From positions 3,038,001 to 3,102,000 of the forward strand of contig NZ_CP195191.1 in the NCBI RefSeq assembly GCF_051200875.1: a DNA stretch of 64,000 bases. The letters run 5' to 3'. The notes under the pieces were generated by a model. It had not been told where the DNA came from. It saw only the letters and a list, made by a program, of their open reading frames with translations, and did no database searches. The stretch is from Pseudotabrizicola sp051200875. Lineage in GTDB: Bacteria > Pseudomonadota > Alphaproteobacteria > Rhodobacterales > Rhodobacteraceae. A program made the position numbers and the translations under genes. Within the stretch, counting starts at the first letter, position 1. Every line of letters starts with the position of its first letter. This document shows, piece after piece, positions 32,676-41,564 of the stretch.

Positions 32676-33563
32676 ATGTCCTCAGCGTGGAAAGCCCATC
32701 AGAGACGACTTGCCCCTTGGCTGTTTCTGGCCCCCGGCATTCTGATGTTCCTGATCTATGTGATCATCCCGATCTTCCAATCCATGTGGATCAGCTTTTA
32801 CGACTGGGATGGTTTGGGCGAAGCGCAGTGGATTGGCACGGAAAACTATGTCGAGCTGATCGACGATGATGCCTTCTACACCTCGTTGAAGAACAACGTC
32901 CTTTGGCTTGTGCTTTACATGCTGTCGGTTCCGGCGGGCCTTTTCATCGCCATTTTCCTGAACCAGACCATCTGGGGCATGCGGCTTTATAAGTCCTTGT
33001 TCTTCTTCCCCTTCGTGATCAGCCAAGTCGTGGTCGGCCTGATCTTTTCTTGGTTCTACGCCCCCGGTTTCGGCCTGCTTTACGGCATCATCGAAAGCCT
33101 CACGGGCACCGGAGTCGCTATTCTGGCCGATGACCGCTATGTGACCTATGGCATTATTGCCGCGGGGCTTTGGCCGCAGATCGCCTATGTGATGATCCTT
33201 TACCTGACGGGTCTGAACAACGTTGCCCCCGATCAGGTTGAGGCCGCGCGTCTGGACGGCGCCAAGGGCTGGAAAATGCTATGGTACGTTATCCTGCCAC
33301 AACTGCGCCCCGCGACTTTTATCGCAGTCGTCGTCACTGTGATCGGCGCGCTTCGCAGCTTTGACCTTGTCTCGGTCATGACAGATGGCGGGCCGTTTGG
33401 GTCGTCCCGCGTTCTGTCTTTCTACATGTATGAACAAGCTTTGTCGGAATACGGTTACCGCATGGGCTATGGTGCCGCGATTGCCGTCGTTCTCTTCGCC
33501 ATCATGATGGTCTTCATCTCGGGCTTCATCTGGAAGATGTGGCGCGACGAAACGGAGCGTTAA
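32676..33563 (+). CDS. Sugar ABC transporter permease, first subunit
   Basis: 295 residues with about six membrane helices, beginning WLFLAPGILMFLIYVIIPIFQ. The coupling helix for the ATPase is the EAA motif EAARLDGAKGWKMLWYVILP. This is the MalF/UgpA-like half of a CUT1 importer. The start is ATG 32676, with AGAAGGA about 7 bases ahead; an upstream in-frame extension crosses the intercistronic hairpin and is not supported. The second permease starts 3 bases after the stop. Confidence 0.92.
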   Translation: MSSAWKAHQRRLAPWLFLAPGILMFLIYVIIPIFQSMWISFYDWDGLGEAQWIGTENYVELIDDDAFYTSLKNNVLWLVLYMLSVPAGLFIAIFLNQTIWGMRLYKSLFFFPFVISQVVVGLIFSWFYAPGFGLLYGIIESLTGTGVAILADDRYVTYGIIAAGLWPQIAYVMILYLTGLNNVAPDQVEAARLDGAKGWKMLWYVILPQLRPATFIAVVVTVIGALRSFDLVSVMTDGGPFGSSRVLSFYMYEQALSEYGYRMGYGAAIAVVLFAIMMVFISGFIWKMWRDETER

Positions 33564-33566
33564 GCC

Positions 33567-34412
33567 ATGTTCCCCCGTCCCGTTGAACAACTCTCCCCCG
33601 CGATGCAGATGGCCTACAAACTGGCTGTGCCCGTCGCGCTTTTCCTGTGGCTCTTGCCGCTTCTGGGGGTTGCGGTCACCTCGGTTCGTCCGGCCTCTGA
33701 CCTTGCGCAGGGCAACTATTTCGGCATGCCCTCGGCTATCGCGTTCGAGAACTATGCCTTGGTGTTCCAGAACACGCCGATGTTGAAATACATCCTGAAC
33801 TCGTTCTGGGTGACGATCCCCACGGTGATCGGCGCGGTGGCGCTGTCCTGCCTGACAGGCTTTGCCTTGGCCATCTACCGCTTCCCGTCAAACCTGATCA
33901 TCTTCTTCATGTTCGTCGCGGGCAACTTTGTGCCCTTCCAGATCCTGATGGTTCCGGTTCGTGACCTGACGCTGCAACTGGGCATGTACAACACATGGTA
34001 TGGGCTGGCTCTGTTCCATATCGCCTTCCAGTCCGGCTTCTGCACGCTCTTCATGCGCAACTTCATCAAATCGCTGCCCTTCGAGTTGATCGAAGCCGCG
34101 CGGGTGGAAGGCGTCGCCGAATGGCGTATCTTCTGGTACATCGTCATTCCGCTGATGCGCCCGGCCATCGCCGCGCTGTCTGTTCTAGTCTTCACCTTCA
34201 TCTGGAACGATTTCTTCTGGGCCACGGTCCTGACCAACAGCCCCGAAACCCAGCCAGTGACCGCGGGCCTGTCATCCTTGAACGGGCAGTGGATCGCGCA
34301 GTGGCATCTCGTCTCGGCGGGCTCCATCCTTGCCGCCCTTCCCCCTGTTGCGATGTTCTTCCTGATGCAAAAACACTTCATTGCGGGTCTGACCCTTGGG
34401 GCCGTGAAATGA
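33567..34412 (+). CDS. Sugar ABC transporter permease, second subunit
   Basis: 281 residues, MalG/UgpE-like. Six membrane helices are visible, among them LAVPVALFLWLLPLLGVAV and LIIFFMFVAGNFVPFQILMV, and the coupling motif is EAARVEGVAEWRIFWYIVIP. It follows the first permease by 3 bases and overlaps the alpha-galactosidase start by four bases (ATGA), tying transport and hydrolysis in one unit. Confidence 0.92.
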   Translation: MFPRPVEQLSPAMQMAYKLAVPVALFLWLLPLLGVAVTSVRPASDLAQGNYFGMPSAIAFENYALVFQNTPMLKYILNSFWVTIPTVIGAVALSCLTGFALAIYRFPSNLIIFFMFVAGNFVPFQILMVPVRDLTLQLGMYNTWYGLALFHIAFQSGFCTLFMRNFIKSLPFELIEAARVEGVAEWRIFWYIVIPLMRPAIAALSVLVFTFIWNDFFWATVLTNSPETQPVTAGLSSLNGQWIAQWHLVSAGSILAALPPVAMFFLMQKHFIAGLTLGAVK

Positions 34413-36463
34413 GCCGATCCTGGCGTTTCGATACCCCGACCCAAACGCTGACCTTGCATTCCGATGGTGGCGTTCCGCGCGTCACCTATTGGGGGCCGTC
34501 CTTGCCCAAGGGCGAAGACCTTGCCCAGTTGGCGCGTCTGGCCACATCCGACGTGACCGGGGGCATGATCGACCGCTTGCCCGACCTGACGCTTTGCCCC
34601 TTGGCGCGCGACAGCTTTCCCGGCCAACCCGGTCTGATCGCCTATCGGGGCGGCGAAATGCTGCACCCCGACTTGCGCCTCTTTGCAGCGGATGATCACC
34701 ACATCACCGTGCGGGACGACTCCTTGGGGATCGGGCTTCTGTTCAGCTTCACCACCGATGGAGACATCATCTCCGCCCGCACGGTGCTAGAGACGGATGA
34801 GCCGATCACGCTGCACTGGCTGTCCGCCCCGGTGATCCCCGGCCCGCAATCCGGCGATATCCTCGATTTCTCGGGCCGTTGGATTGGTGAATTTCAACCC
34901 GTCCGCAGCGCATGGACACCGGGCCTGCGCCTGCGTGAGGCGACGGGCGGGCGTTCGGGCCATGAACACCCGCCCTTCGCGCTTTTCCCCGAGGCAGGGG
35001 CCACGAACGGCCAAGGCAGCGTTTCGGCCATGCATTACGCTTGGCCCGGCGGGCACCGGATGCAGGCCGAAGAATTGCCCGATGGCCGTCGTCAGATCCA
35101 ATGGGGCCATGCTGCGGGCACCCAAGGCACAGGCACAAGGTTTGAAACCGCCGATCTGCTGCTCACCCGGTCGAATGCCGGCCTGAACGGCTGCGCCACC
35201 GCGTTTCAACGCCACATCCGCGACCGCGTGGTCACTTGGCCAAACCCCACCCGCCCGCGCCCGGTGCATTACAATTGCTGGGAGGCGGTCTATTTCGACC
35301 ACGACCTTGCTACGCTGAAAGACATCGCCACCCGCGCCGCCGCCCTTGGGGCGGAACGCTTTGTTCTAGATGACGGCTGGTTCGGGCGGCGCGATGACGA
35401 CACCTCCTCGCTTGGCGATTGGGTGATCGACCGGACCAAATGGCCCAACGGTTTTACCCCGCTGATCGACCACATCAACAGCCTTGGTATGACCTTCGGC
35501 CTGTGGTTCGAACCCGAAATGGTCAACCGCAACAGCGACTTGGCCCGCGCCCATCCCGACTGGATTCTGGGGCCGGAAAATCAGGTCGAAGGCCGCCAGC
35601 AGCGCGTTCTGAACATGGCGCTTCCGCAGGTGCGCGACCATCTGTTCAGCCAGATCAGTGCGATCCTCTCCACCCATGACATCGACTATATCAAGTGGGA
35701 CCATAACCGCCTGCTGCCGATTGCCGACGCCACGCAGGCTCATGGCACCTTGGACCTGATGGCACGGCTGCGGCAGGCGCATCCCTCGGTCGAAATCGAA
35801 AGCTGCGCCTCGGGCGGGGGTCGGATTGATGCGGGTATCCTGCGCCACACCCACCGTGTCTGGCTTTCCGACAGCAATGACGCGCTGGAACGCTTGCGCA
35901 TCCAGCACGGCGCCGCCCTGTTCCTGCCCGCCGCCATCACCGGCAGCCATGTCGGCCCCCGTCACTGCCACACCTCGGGTCGGGTCATCGACATTCGAAT
36001 CCGGGCATGGGTCGCCGCACAGCGCCATATGGGCTTTGAAATGGACCCCCGCGAATTGACCGAGGAAGAGGCCGAAGTGCTGACCCGCGTCACCGCGTGG
36101 TGGAAAGCAAACCGCGACTGGACCATGACCGCAGACATCCTGCGGCTCGACAGCGAAGACCCGGCCATCATCGCCGAAATGCAGCTGGCCCAAGACGGCA
36201 GCCGCTTTGTCGCTTTTGCCGGACGTGCCGCCACGTCGGGCCAAATTCTGCCGCGCCCCCTGCGGTTGACGGGGCTTGATCCCAACGCCCTCTACCGCAT
36301 CCGTCTGGTCAATGTCGAAGACGCGCATCGCCTCTCACGCGGGAAACCCGCCTTGAAGAACGGCCCACAAGAAGCTAGCGGAGCATGGCTCATGCATCAT
36401 GGTTTGACCCTGCCGTGGAGCTTTCCGCAAACCATGTGGGTTGTCGAAGGAGAACGCCTGTGA
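34409..36463 (+). CDS. Alpha-galactosidase, GH36
   Basis: 684-residue retaining glycosidase that releases galactose from alpha-1,6-galactosides such as melibiose or raffinose. GH36 landmarks are clear: DDGWFGRRDDD (Asp321 onward), WFEPEMVNRNSDLARAHPDW, nucleophile Asp431 in YIKWDHNR, CASGGGRID, and the acid/base region WLSDSNDALERLRIQ (about residues 485-499). No signal peptide is present, so it acts in the cytoplasm on imported sugar. The start is ATG 34409, overlapping the permease stop; a longer frame beginning in the permease gene is an alternate-frame artefact. The kinase gene overlaps its stop by four bases. Confidence 0.95.
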   Translation: MSRSWRFDTPTQTLTLHSDGGVPRVTYWGPSLPKGEDLAQLARLATSDVTGGMIDRLPDLTLCPLARDSFPGQPGLIAYRGGEMLHPDLRLFAADDHHITVRDDSLGIGLLFSFTTDGDIISARTVLETDEPITLHWLSAPVIPGPQSGDILDFSGRWIGEFQPVRSAWTPGLRLREATGGRSGHEHPPFALFPEAGATNGQGSVSAMHYAWPGGHRMQAEELPDGRRQIQWGHAAGTQGTGTRFETADLLLTRSNAGLNGCATAFQRHIRDRVVTWPNPTRPRPVHYNCWEAVYFDHDLATLKDIATRAAALGAERFVLDDGWFGRRDDDTSSLGDWVIDRTKWPNGFTPLIDHINSLGMTFGLWFEPEMVNRNSDLARAHPDWILGPENQVEGRQQRVLNMALPQVRDHLFSQISAILSTHDIDYIKWDHNRLLPIADATQAHGTLDLMARLRQAHPSVEIESCASGGGRIDAGILRHTHRVWLSDSNDALERLRIQHGAALFLPAAITGSHVGPRHCHTSGRVIDIRIRAWVAAQRHMGFEMDPRELTEEEAEVLTRVTAWWKANRDWTMTADILRLDSEDPAIIAEMQLAQDGSRFVAFAGRAATSGQILPRPLRLTGLDPNALYRIRLVNVEDAHRLSRGKPALKNGPQEASGAWLMHHGLTLPWSFPQTMWVVEGERL

Positions 36464-37371
36464 CCATGCCCATCCGCCCCGACTGGATCGCCGTTGACTG
36501 GGGCACCAGCAACTTACGGGTTTGGGCCATGGGGCCAGAGGCGATCCTGGCCGAGGCAGCCTCAGACGAGGGCATGGGGGGGCTACAGTCCTCGGAATTC
36601 GAAGCAGCCCTTCTGCGCCTGATTTCCCCTTGGCTGGGCGACAGACCAGTGCCCGTCATCGCCTGCGGCATGGTCGGCAGCCGTCAAGGCTGGCACGAGG
36701 CCCCCTATCGCACCGTGCCCTGTGCTCCGGTTGACGCCAGTGGCCTTGTCTCGGTACCAACCCGCGACCCCCGCATTCAGGTCAGGATCGCACCGGGCCT
36801 GAAACAGATCTCGCCCGCCGATGTGATGCGCGGCGAAGAAACCCAGATCGCCGGGGCCTTGGCCCTGACCCCGAATTTTGACGGTGTCCTGTGCCTGCCC
36901 GGAACCCATTCCAAATGGGCCCATGTTAGCGCGGGCGAGGTGGTCAGTTTTCAGACATTCATGACGGGAGAGATGTTCGCCCTGATGTCCGAACAATCCG
37001 TTCTGCGTCACGGGATGCAGGGCGGCGGTTGGGACGATGCCGCCTTCGACCAAGGCGTGGCCGAGGCCCTGTCGCGGCCAGAACGTCTGGGGGCAAAGCT
37101 GTTTTCCCTGCGGGCCGAGGGGCTGATCGCCGAACTTGACGCAACGGCAGCACGGTCTCGGCTGTCGGGCCTTTTGATTGGAGTGGAACTTGCGGCCTCG
37201 AAACCCTATTGGTTGGGGCAGTCCGTCGCGCTGATTGGCGCGGAAAAGTTGTCGCGTGCCTATGCCCGTGCGCTTGCCGCCCAAGGCGTGACCGCCCGCA
37301 TCTTGCCGGGCAGTGAATGTACCCTTGCCGGGTTGGCCAGCCTTGCCCGCCAAACAGAGAAGACCGTATGA
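36460..37371 (+). CDS. dgoK: 2-dehydro-3-deoxygalactonokinase
   Basis: 303 residues of the DgoK family, which phosphorylates 2-keto-3-deoxygalactonate at C6. The N-terminal phosphate loop IAVDWGTSNLRVWAM, the GMVGSRQGWHEAPY stretch and LCLPGTHSKWAHV are characteristic of this ASKHA-fold kinase. The start is taken as GTG 36460, four bases inside the alpha-galactosidase end, because GGAG lies 7 bases ahead; the ATG two codons later is 13 bases from that site. The aldolase gene for its product follows with a four-base overlap. Confidence 0.92.
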   Translation: MTMPIRPDWIAVDWGTSNLRVWAMGPEAILAEAASDEGMGGLQSSEFEAALLRLISPWLGDRPVPVIACGMVGSRQGWHEAPYRTVPCAPVDASGLVSVPTRDPRIQVRIAPGLKQISPADVMRGEETQIAGALALTPNFDGVLCLPGTHSKWAHVSAGEVVSFQTFMTGEMFALMSEQSVLRHGMQGGGWDDAAFDQGVAEALSRPERLGAKLFSLRAEGLIAELDATAARSRLSGLLIGVELAASKPYWLGQSVALIGAEKLSRAYARALAAQGVTARILPGSECTLAGLASLARQTEKTV

Positions 37372-37976
37372 GCCACCGCAATCTGATCGCCATTCTTCGT
37401 GGGATCACCCCACCCGATGCCATTCCCGTCGCCCGCGCCCTTGTCGACGCCGGGATCACCCGGATCGAGGTGCCGCTGAACTCTCCGCAGCCCATGACCT
37501 CGATCGTGGCAATGGTCGATAAACTGGGGGCACTGGCGCAGATCGGGGCGGGGACAGTGTTGACGCCAGATCAGGTGCAGGATGTGAAGGATGCGGGTGG
37601 CCGCCTGATCGTTTCCCCCAATTGCGACCCCGAGGTGATCCGCTTCACCAAAAAGCTGGGCATGCAAAGCTGGCCCGGCGTGATGACACCGTCCGAATGC
37701 TTCGCCGCGCTAAAGGCTGGGGCTGACGGATTGAAACTTTTCCCTGGCTCTCTGATCGGCCCCGACGGGCTGAAAGCCATTCGCGCCGTGTTGCCCAAGG
37801 GGACAAAGGTCTTTGCTGTCGGCGGGGCAGGTCCGGCCAACTTTGCCCAATGGGTTGATGCGGGTGCAGATGGCTTTGGCATTGGCACTGCGCTTTACAC
37901 CCCCGGCCTTTCCGCGGACGAAGTGGCCGAGAAAGCTGCAAAGATCGTAGCCGCCTATGACGAGGTTCTGGGATGA
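37368..37976 (+). CDS. dgoA: 2-dehydro-3-deoxy-6-phosphogalactonate aldolase
   Basis: 202-residue class I aldolase that splits KDPGal into pyruvate and glyceraldehyde 3-phosphate. The catalytic Glu34 is in RIEVPLNSP and the Schiff-base Lys123 in LKLFPGSLIGPDGLKA; GAGTVLTPDQV and the phosphate-binding GGAGPANFAQWVDAG are present. NSP after EVPL and the GPDGLKAIRAVLP segment favour the galacto (DgoA) over the gluco (Eda) branch. It overlaps both neighbours by four bases. Confidence 0.93.
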   Translation: MSHRNLIAILRGITPPDAIPVARALVDAGITRIEVPLNSPQPMTSIVAMVDKLGALAQIGAGTVLTPDQVQDVKDAGGRLIVSPNCDPEVIRFTKKLGMQSWPGVMTPSECFAALKAGADGLKLFPGSLIGPDGLKAIRAVLPKGTKVFAVGGAGPANFAQWVDAGADGFGIGTALYTPGLSADEVAEKAAKIVAAYDEVLG

Positions 37977-38815
37977 TCTTTGATGACCGCCCCTGTGACC
38001 TTGGTGAAGGCCCGCTCTGGCATCCCGGTCGCGCCCAGCTTTTCTGGTTCGATATCCTCGGTCGACGTCTGATGACCCGCATGGGCGATGAACAGCAGGA
38101 ATGGCGTTTCCCCGAAATCGTCAGCGCCGCAGGTTGGGTCAGCCAGAACGAACTCTTGGTCGCCAGCGAAACGCGCCTCTTCCGCTTTCACCTTGAAACA
38201 GGCGCTTCTGAGACTGTCACTGCGCTCGACGCCGACAACCCCACGACCCGATCCAACGATGGCCGCGCCGATCCGCAAGGCGGCTTCTGGATTGGCACGA
38301 TGGGCAAGAATGCCGAATCCGGGGCAGGGGCGATCTGGCGCTTTTATCGCGGCACGCTCCGCAAACTCTTCGACAAGATCACCATTTCAAACTCCATCTG
38401 CTTTCCGCCCGATGGCCGCACCGCCCAGTTTTCCGACACCGTCACAGGCCGCGTCATGCGCGTGGCGCTGGATACCGACGGCTGGCCAAAAGGCGAACCA
38501 GAGGTCTTTCTTGACCTCTCGGCCGAAGGCCTGAACCCGGATGGCGCGGTGGTCGACGCCAACGGCCTGACATGGCTTGCCGAATGGGGCTCTGCCCGCG
38601 TCTCGGCCTATGGTCGCGATGGCCGCCGTGTCCACCACGTCGCGTTCGATGCCCCCCATACCTCGTGCCCCGCCTTTGGGGGCGACACGCTTTACTGCAC
38701 CACCGCCCTGCAAGGCATGGATACCGCCGCGCGCGCGGCCTTCCCCCATGCTGGCAAAACCTTCATGGCCAAGGGCGTGGCCAAAGGCCAAACCGAACAT
38801 CAGGTGATCTTGTGA
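37973..38815 (+). CDS. SMP-30/gluconolactonase-family sugar lactonase
   Basis: 280-residue six-bladed beta propeller that hydrolyses aldonolactones with a bound divalent metal. The metal Glu is in LGEGPLWHPG near the start, RSNDGRADPQGGFWIGTMG gives the Asn and Asp ligands, and SNSICFPPDGRTAQFSDT with LNPDGAVVDANGLTWLAEW completes the site. In this operon the likely substrate is galactono-lactone formed by an unseen galactose dehydrogenase. Starts and ends in four-base overlaps. Confidence 0.9.
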   Translation: MIFDDRPCDLGEGPLWHPGRAQLFWFDILGRRLMTRMGDEQQEWRFPEIVSAAGWVSQNELLVASETRLFRFHLETGASETVTALDADNPTTRSNDGRADPQGGFWIGTMGKNAESGAGAIWRFYRGTLRKLFDKITISNSICFPPDGRTAQFSDTVTGRVMRVALDTDGWPKGEPEVFLDLSAEGLNPDGAVVDANGLTWLAEWGSARVSAYGRDGRRVHHVAFDAPHTSCPAFGGDTLYCTTALQGMDTAARAAFPHAGKTFMAKGVAKGQTEHQVIL

Positions 38816-40713
38816 AACGCACGCTTGGCGTCTGCTACTACCCCGAACATTGGCCAGAACAGCAGTGGGAGGAAGACGCCGCCCGCATGGCCGCCCTTGG
38901 CCTGACATGGGTCCGCATCGGCGAATTCGCATGGGCACGGATGGAACCCACTCCCGGCACATGGGACTGGGATTGGCTTGACCGCGCCATCGCCACCTTG
39001 GGCCGCCACGGCCTGAAAGTCGTCCTTGGCACCCCAACCGCTACGCCCCCCCGCTGGATGATCGACCGCCACCCCGACATGCTGGCCGTTGACCGCGATG
39101 GCCGCACCCGCGGTTTCGGCTCCCGCCGCCATTACGATTTCGCCCACCCCGGCTACCGGACAGAGTGCGCCCGCATCGTCACAGCCATGGCCGAACGCTA
39201 CGGACAAAACCCCCATGTCGCCGCGTGGCAAACCGATAACGAATATGCCTGCCATGACACGGTGCTTTCCTACTCCCCGGTTGCCCTGACCGCCTTCCGC
39301 AATTGGCTCGCGCAGAAGTACCAATCCCCTCAGGCCCTGAACCGCGCTTGGGGCAATGTCTTCTGGTCGATGGATTACGCCAGCTTTGACGAGGTGGGCC
39401 TCCCGAACCTCACGGTGACCGAGGCGAACCCCAGCCACTGGATGGACTACCGCCGCTTTGCCAGCGACATGGTGGTGGAATTCAACCGCATCCAGACCGA
39501 CATCATCCGCAAGTATTCAATGGCCCCTATCGCCCATAACTACATGGGCCAGATCACCGATTTCGACCATTTCAAGGTCGGCGCCGATCTGGATATCGCC
39601 TCATGGGATGCCTATCCCTTGGGCTTCCTGTCAGACCGCCTGACCGCGGATGCCGATCACAAGCGCCGCTTCGTCCGCCAAGGCGATCCCGATTTTCAGG
39701 CCTTCCACCATGACCTCTACCGCGCTGTTGGCCGGGGCCGCTGGTGGATCATGGAACAACAGCCCGGCCCCGTGAACTGGGCGCCTTACAACCCCGATCC
39801 GCTGCCCGGCATGGCCCGCCTCTGGGCGTGGGAGGCCTTCGCCCATGGGGCCGAGGCCGTCTGCTATTTCCGTTGGCGTCAGGCCCCCTTTGCACAAGAA
39901 CAGATGCATGCGGGCCTCTTGCGCCCTGACAGCGCCCCCGCCCCCGCTTTCCACGAGGCGGAAAAGGTCGCCCGTGAACTGGCCGAAATGCCAAACCAAG
40001 ACTCAGCAAAGGCCCCGGTCGCACTGGTCTTTGATTACGAATCCGCCTGGGCCTGGCAGGTCCAGCCGCAGGGCCGCGATTTCGACTATTTCCGGCTGGC
40101 CTTCCACTTCTACCGCGGCCTCCGCCGTCTGGGCCAGAATGTCGATATCCTGCCGCCCGACACCACTGACCTCTCGGCCTACAGCCTCGTCCTCGCCCCC
40201 GGCGTGGCAACCCTCTCGCCCGAACTTCTGACAGCCCTTGCCGCGCATCAGGGCCACAGCCTGATCGGCCCCCGCACCAACGCCAAAACCGCCGATTTCG
40301 CCACTCCCGTGCCGCTTCCCCCCGATTTGCCGGGGCTCTCCGCAACTGTGGCCCGCGTCGAAAGCCTGCCGCCCGATGTGCCGGTTCCTCTCCAGAACGG
40401 CGGCCAATTCCTGCACTGGCGCGAAAAGCTGGAAACCTCCGCCTCTGTCGTCGAAAGCTCGGATGACGGCTGGCCTGCCCTCGTCACAAATGGCCGCCTC
40501 TCCTACCTCGCAGGCTGGCCCGATGACGCCACACTCGACCGCCTCCTGACCGACGCGCTCACCCGGGCAGACCTCCCCATCGACCCGCTGCCCGAGGGCC
40601 TGCGCCGCCGCGATAGCGCCACGCACCGCTTCTGGTTCAACTACAACCCCGTTCCCGTCGAATGGGCCGGAACCACCATCCCCCCTGCGGGCGTCCACTG
40701 GCAAAAGCTCTGA
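38812..40713 (+). CDS. Beta-galactosidase, GH42
   Basis: 633-residue cytoplasmic beta-galactosidase. It opens with the GH42 motif CYYPEHWPEQQWEEDAARM; the acid/base is Glu144 in WQTDNEYACHDT and the nucleophile Glu315 in WWIMEQQPGPVNW. The trimerisation and C-terminal domains are full length. The start is GTG 38812, overlapping the lactonase stop by four bases; a longer frame beginning in the lactonase gene is not supported. Together with the GH36 enzyme, it lets the cell use both anomers of galactoside. It is the last gene of the operon and is followed by a dispersed repeat. Confidence 0.93.
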   Translation: MKRTLGVCYYPEHWPEQQWEEDAARMAALGLTWVRIGEFAWARMEPTPGTWDWDWLDRAIATLGRHGLKVVLGTPTATPPRWMIDRHPDMLAVDRDGRTRGFGSRRHYDFAHPGYRTECARIVTAMAERYGQNPHVAAWQTDNEYACHDTVLSYSPVALTAFRNWLAQKYQSPQALNRAWGNVFWSMDYASFDEVGLPNLTVTEANPSHWMDYRRFASDMVVEFNRIQTDIIRKYSMAPIAHNYMGQITDFDHFKVGADLDIASWDAYPLGFLSDRLTADADHKRRFVRQGDPDFQAFHHDLYRAVGRGRWWIMEQQPGPVNWAPYNPDPLPGMARLWAWEAFAHGAEAVCYFRWRQAPFAQEQMHAGLLRPDSAPAPAFHEAEKVARELAEMPNQDSAKAPVALVFDYESAWAWQVQPQGRDFDYFRLAFHFYRGLRRLGQNVDILPPDTTDLSAYSLVLAPGVATLSPELLTALAAHQGHSLIGPRTNAKTADFATPVPLPPDLPGLSATVARVESLPPDVPVPLQNGGQFLHWREKLETSASVVESSDDGWPALVTNGRLSYLAGWPDDATLDRLLTDALTRADLPIDPLPEGLRRRDSATHRFWFNYNPVPVEWAGTTIPPAGVHWQKL

Positions 40714-40740
40714 AGGCTGACGTCGGCCCTACCATTTTCT

Positions 40741-40811
40741 GTCCTTAAATATCCCGGGGGTCAGCGGTTTGGCCCAAGGGGCCAAGCCGCGAAAGGGGGC
40801 AGCGCCCCCTT
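40741..40811 (+). repeat. Intergenic dispersed repeat, copy 1
   Basis: Starts AAATATCCCGGGGG (40747-40760), continues AGCGGTTTGGCC and ends in the perfect palindrome GGGGGCAGCGCCCCC (40795-40809). A second copy occurs at 44381-44443. The palindromic end may act as a terminator-like hairpin after the beta-galactosidase gene. Confidence 0.75.
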
Positions 40812-40862
40812 GCCCTGTCCAACAGTCGGTCACCCGAAACATGTGCCTGTGGAGGCGCCAAA

Positions 40863-41315
40863 TTGGCCAAAATCCCCGACTTTCGTGGGCGCGTCTTCGC
40901 CATTCCCCTGCCAGATGGCACGTTCAGCTTTGCCAAGGCCTTGATCTTCCCCGAAGTCGTGTTCTTCGATGCCCGCATTCCAGTGCCAGAAATGCCGCCC
41001 GATCCCTTTGCTTTGGGCGATCCGCTGTTTCGCATCTGGGTTGACAAATCCGCACAATCTGGTCGGACCTCGTGGCAAAAATTGGGGGAAATGGCGCTCA
41101 CCCCAAAGGAACAGACCGGCACGACCTATTTCAAGAAAGATGCGCTGAACGGTAACCACTACCTCTATCGCGACGGCGCATTTGTCCTTTCCACGCGGCA
41201 AGACTGCGTCGGTCTTGAACGCGCCGCCGTTTGGTCGCGGGGGCAAGTCGAGTCCCGTCTGTCTGATCACTTCTCGGGTCGGCAAAACATCTGGGTCAAC
41301 TCTTTAACCCCTTGA
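40863..41315 (+). CDS. Imm26-like protein
   Basis: 150 residues resembling the Imm26 family (polymorphic toxin immunity or related orphan proteins): GRVFAIPLPDGTFSFAKALI followed by VVFFDARIP is the typical start, where a strand hairpin reads G-x-V-F-x-I-P-L. The start is TTG 40863, supported by GGAGG (40851-40855) 7 bases ahead; no ATG fits. No toxin gene is adjacent: beta-galactosidase lies upstream and a convergent GH13 gene downstream. Many Imm26-like proteins are orphans, so immunity function is not assured. Confidence 0.65.
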   Translation: MAKIPDFRGRVFAIPLPDGTFSFAKALIFPEVVFFDARIPVPEMPPDPFALGDPLFRIWVDKSAQSGRTSWQKLGEMALTPKEQTGTTYFKKDALNGNHYLYRDGAFVLSTRQDCVGLERAAVWSRGQVESRLSDHFSGRQNIWVNSLTP

Positions 41316-41527
41316 TCGTAGCCCATAGGGCTTGGGCAGATCGCAGGTCAGTCTTCAGCCCGCTCCTTTCACAGAAACGCCCGTCCGGCGTAGGTCGGGG
41401 CTTGCCTCGACTCTGCCAGATCTCGCCCAGCCCGATAGCGCGCAACCCGGCCAGAAAACCCTCGTGCGATCCTCAATCCTTAAGAAACTCTAAAATCAAG
41501 GGGCTAACTCACTGATTTCACGAATAG

Positions 41528-41564
41528 AAAAAAACGTCCACGACGGGGACGCTCCTTGCGTCCC
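41528..41564 (-). terminator. Terminator of the GH13 gene with two overlapping stems
   Basis: On the minus strand, GGGACGC-aaggA-GCGTCCC (41564-41546) starts right after the stop codon. A second stem, CGTCC / GGACG (41551-41547 with 41539-41535), leads into seven U residues (41534-41528). The GCGTCC segment can pair with either partner, so the stems exclude each other. Confidence 0.7.

Noticed and set aside
33995..34408. 138-codon N-terminal extension of the alpha-galactosidase
   Set aside because: Lies in another frame of the second permease gene; the GH36 start with ATGA overlap is at 34409.
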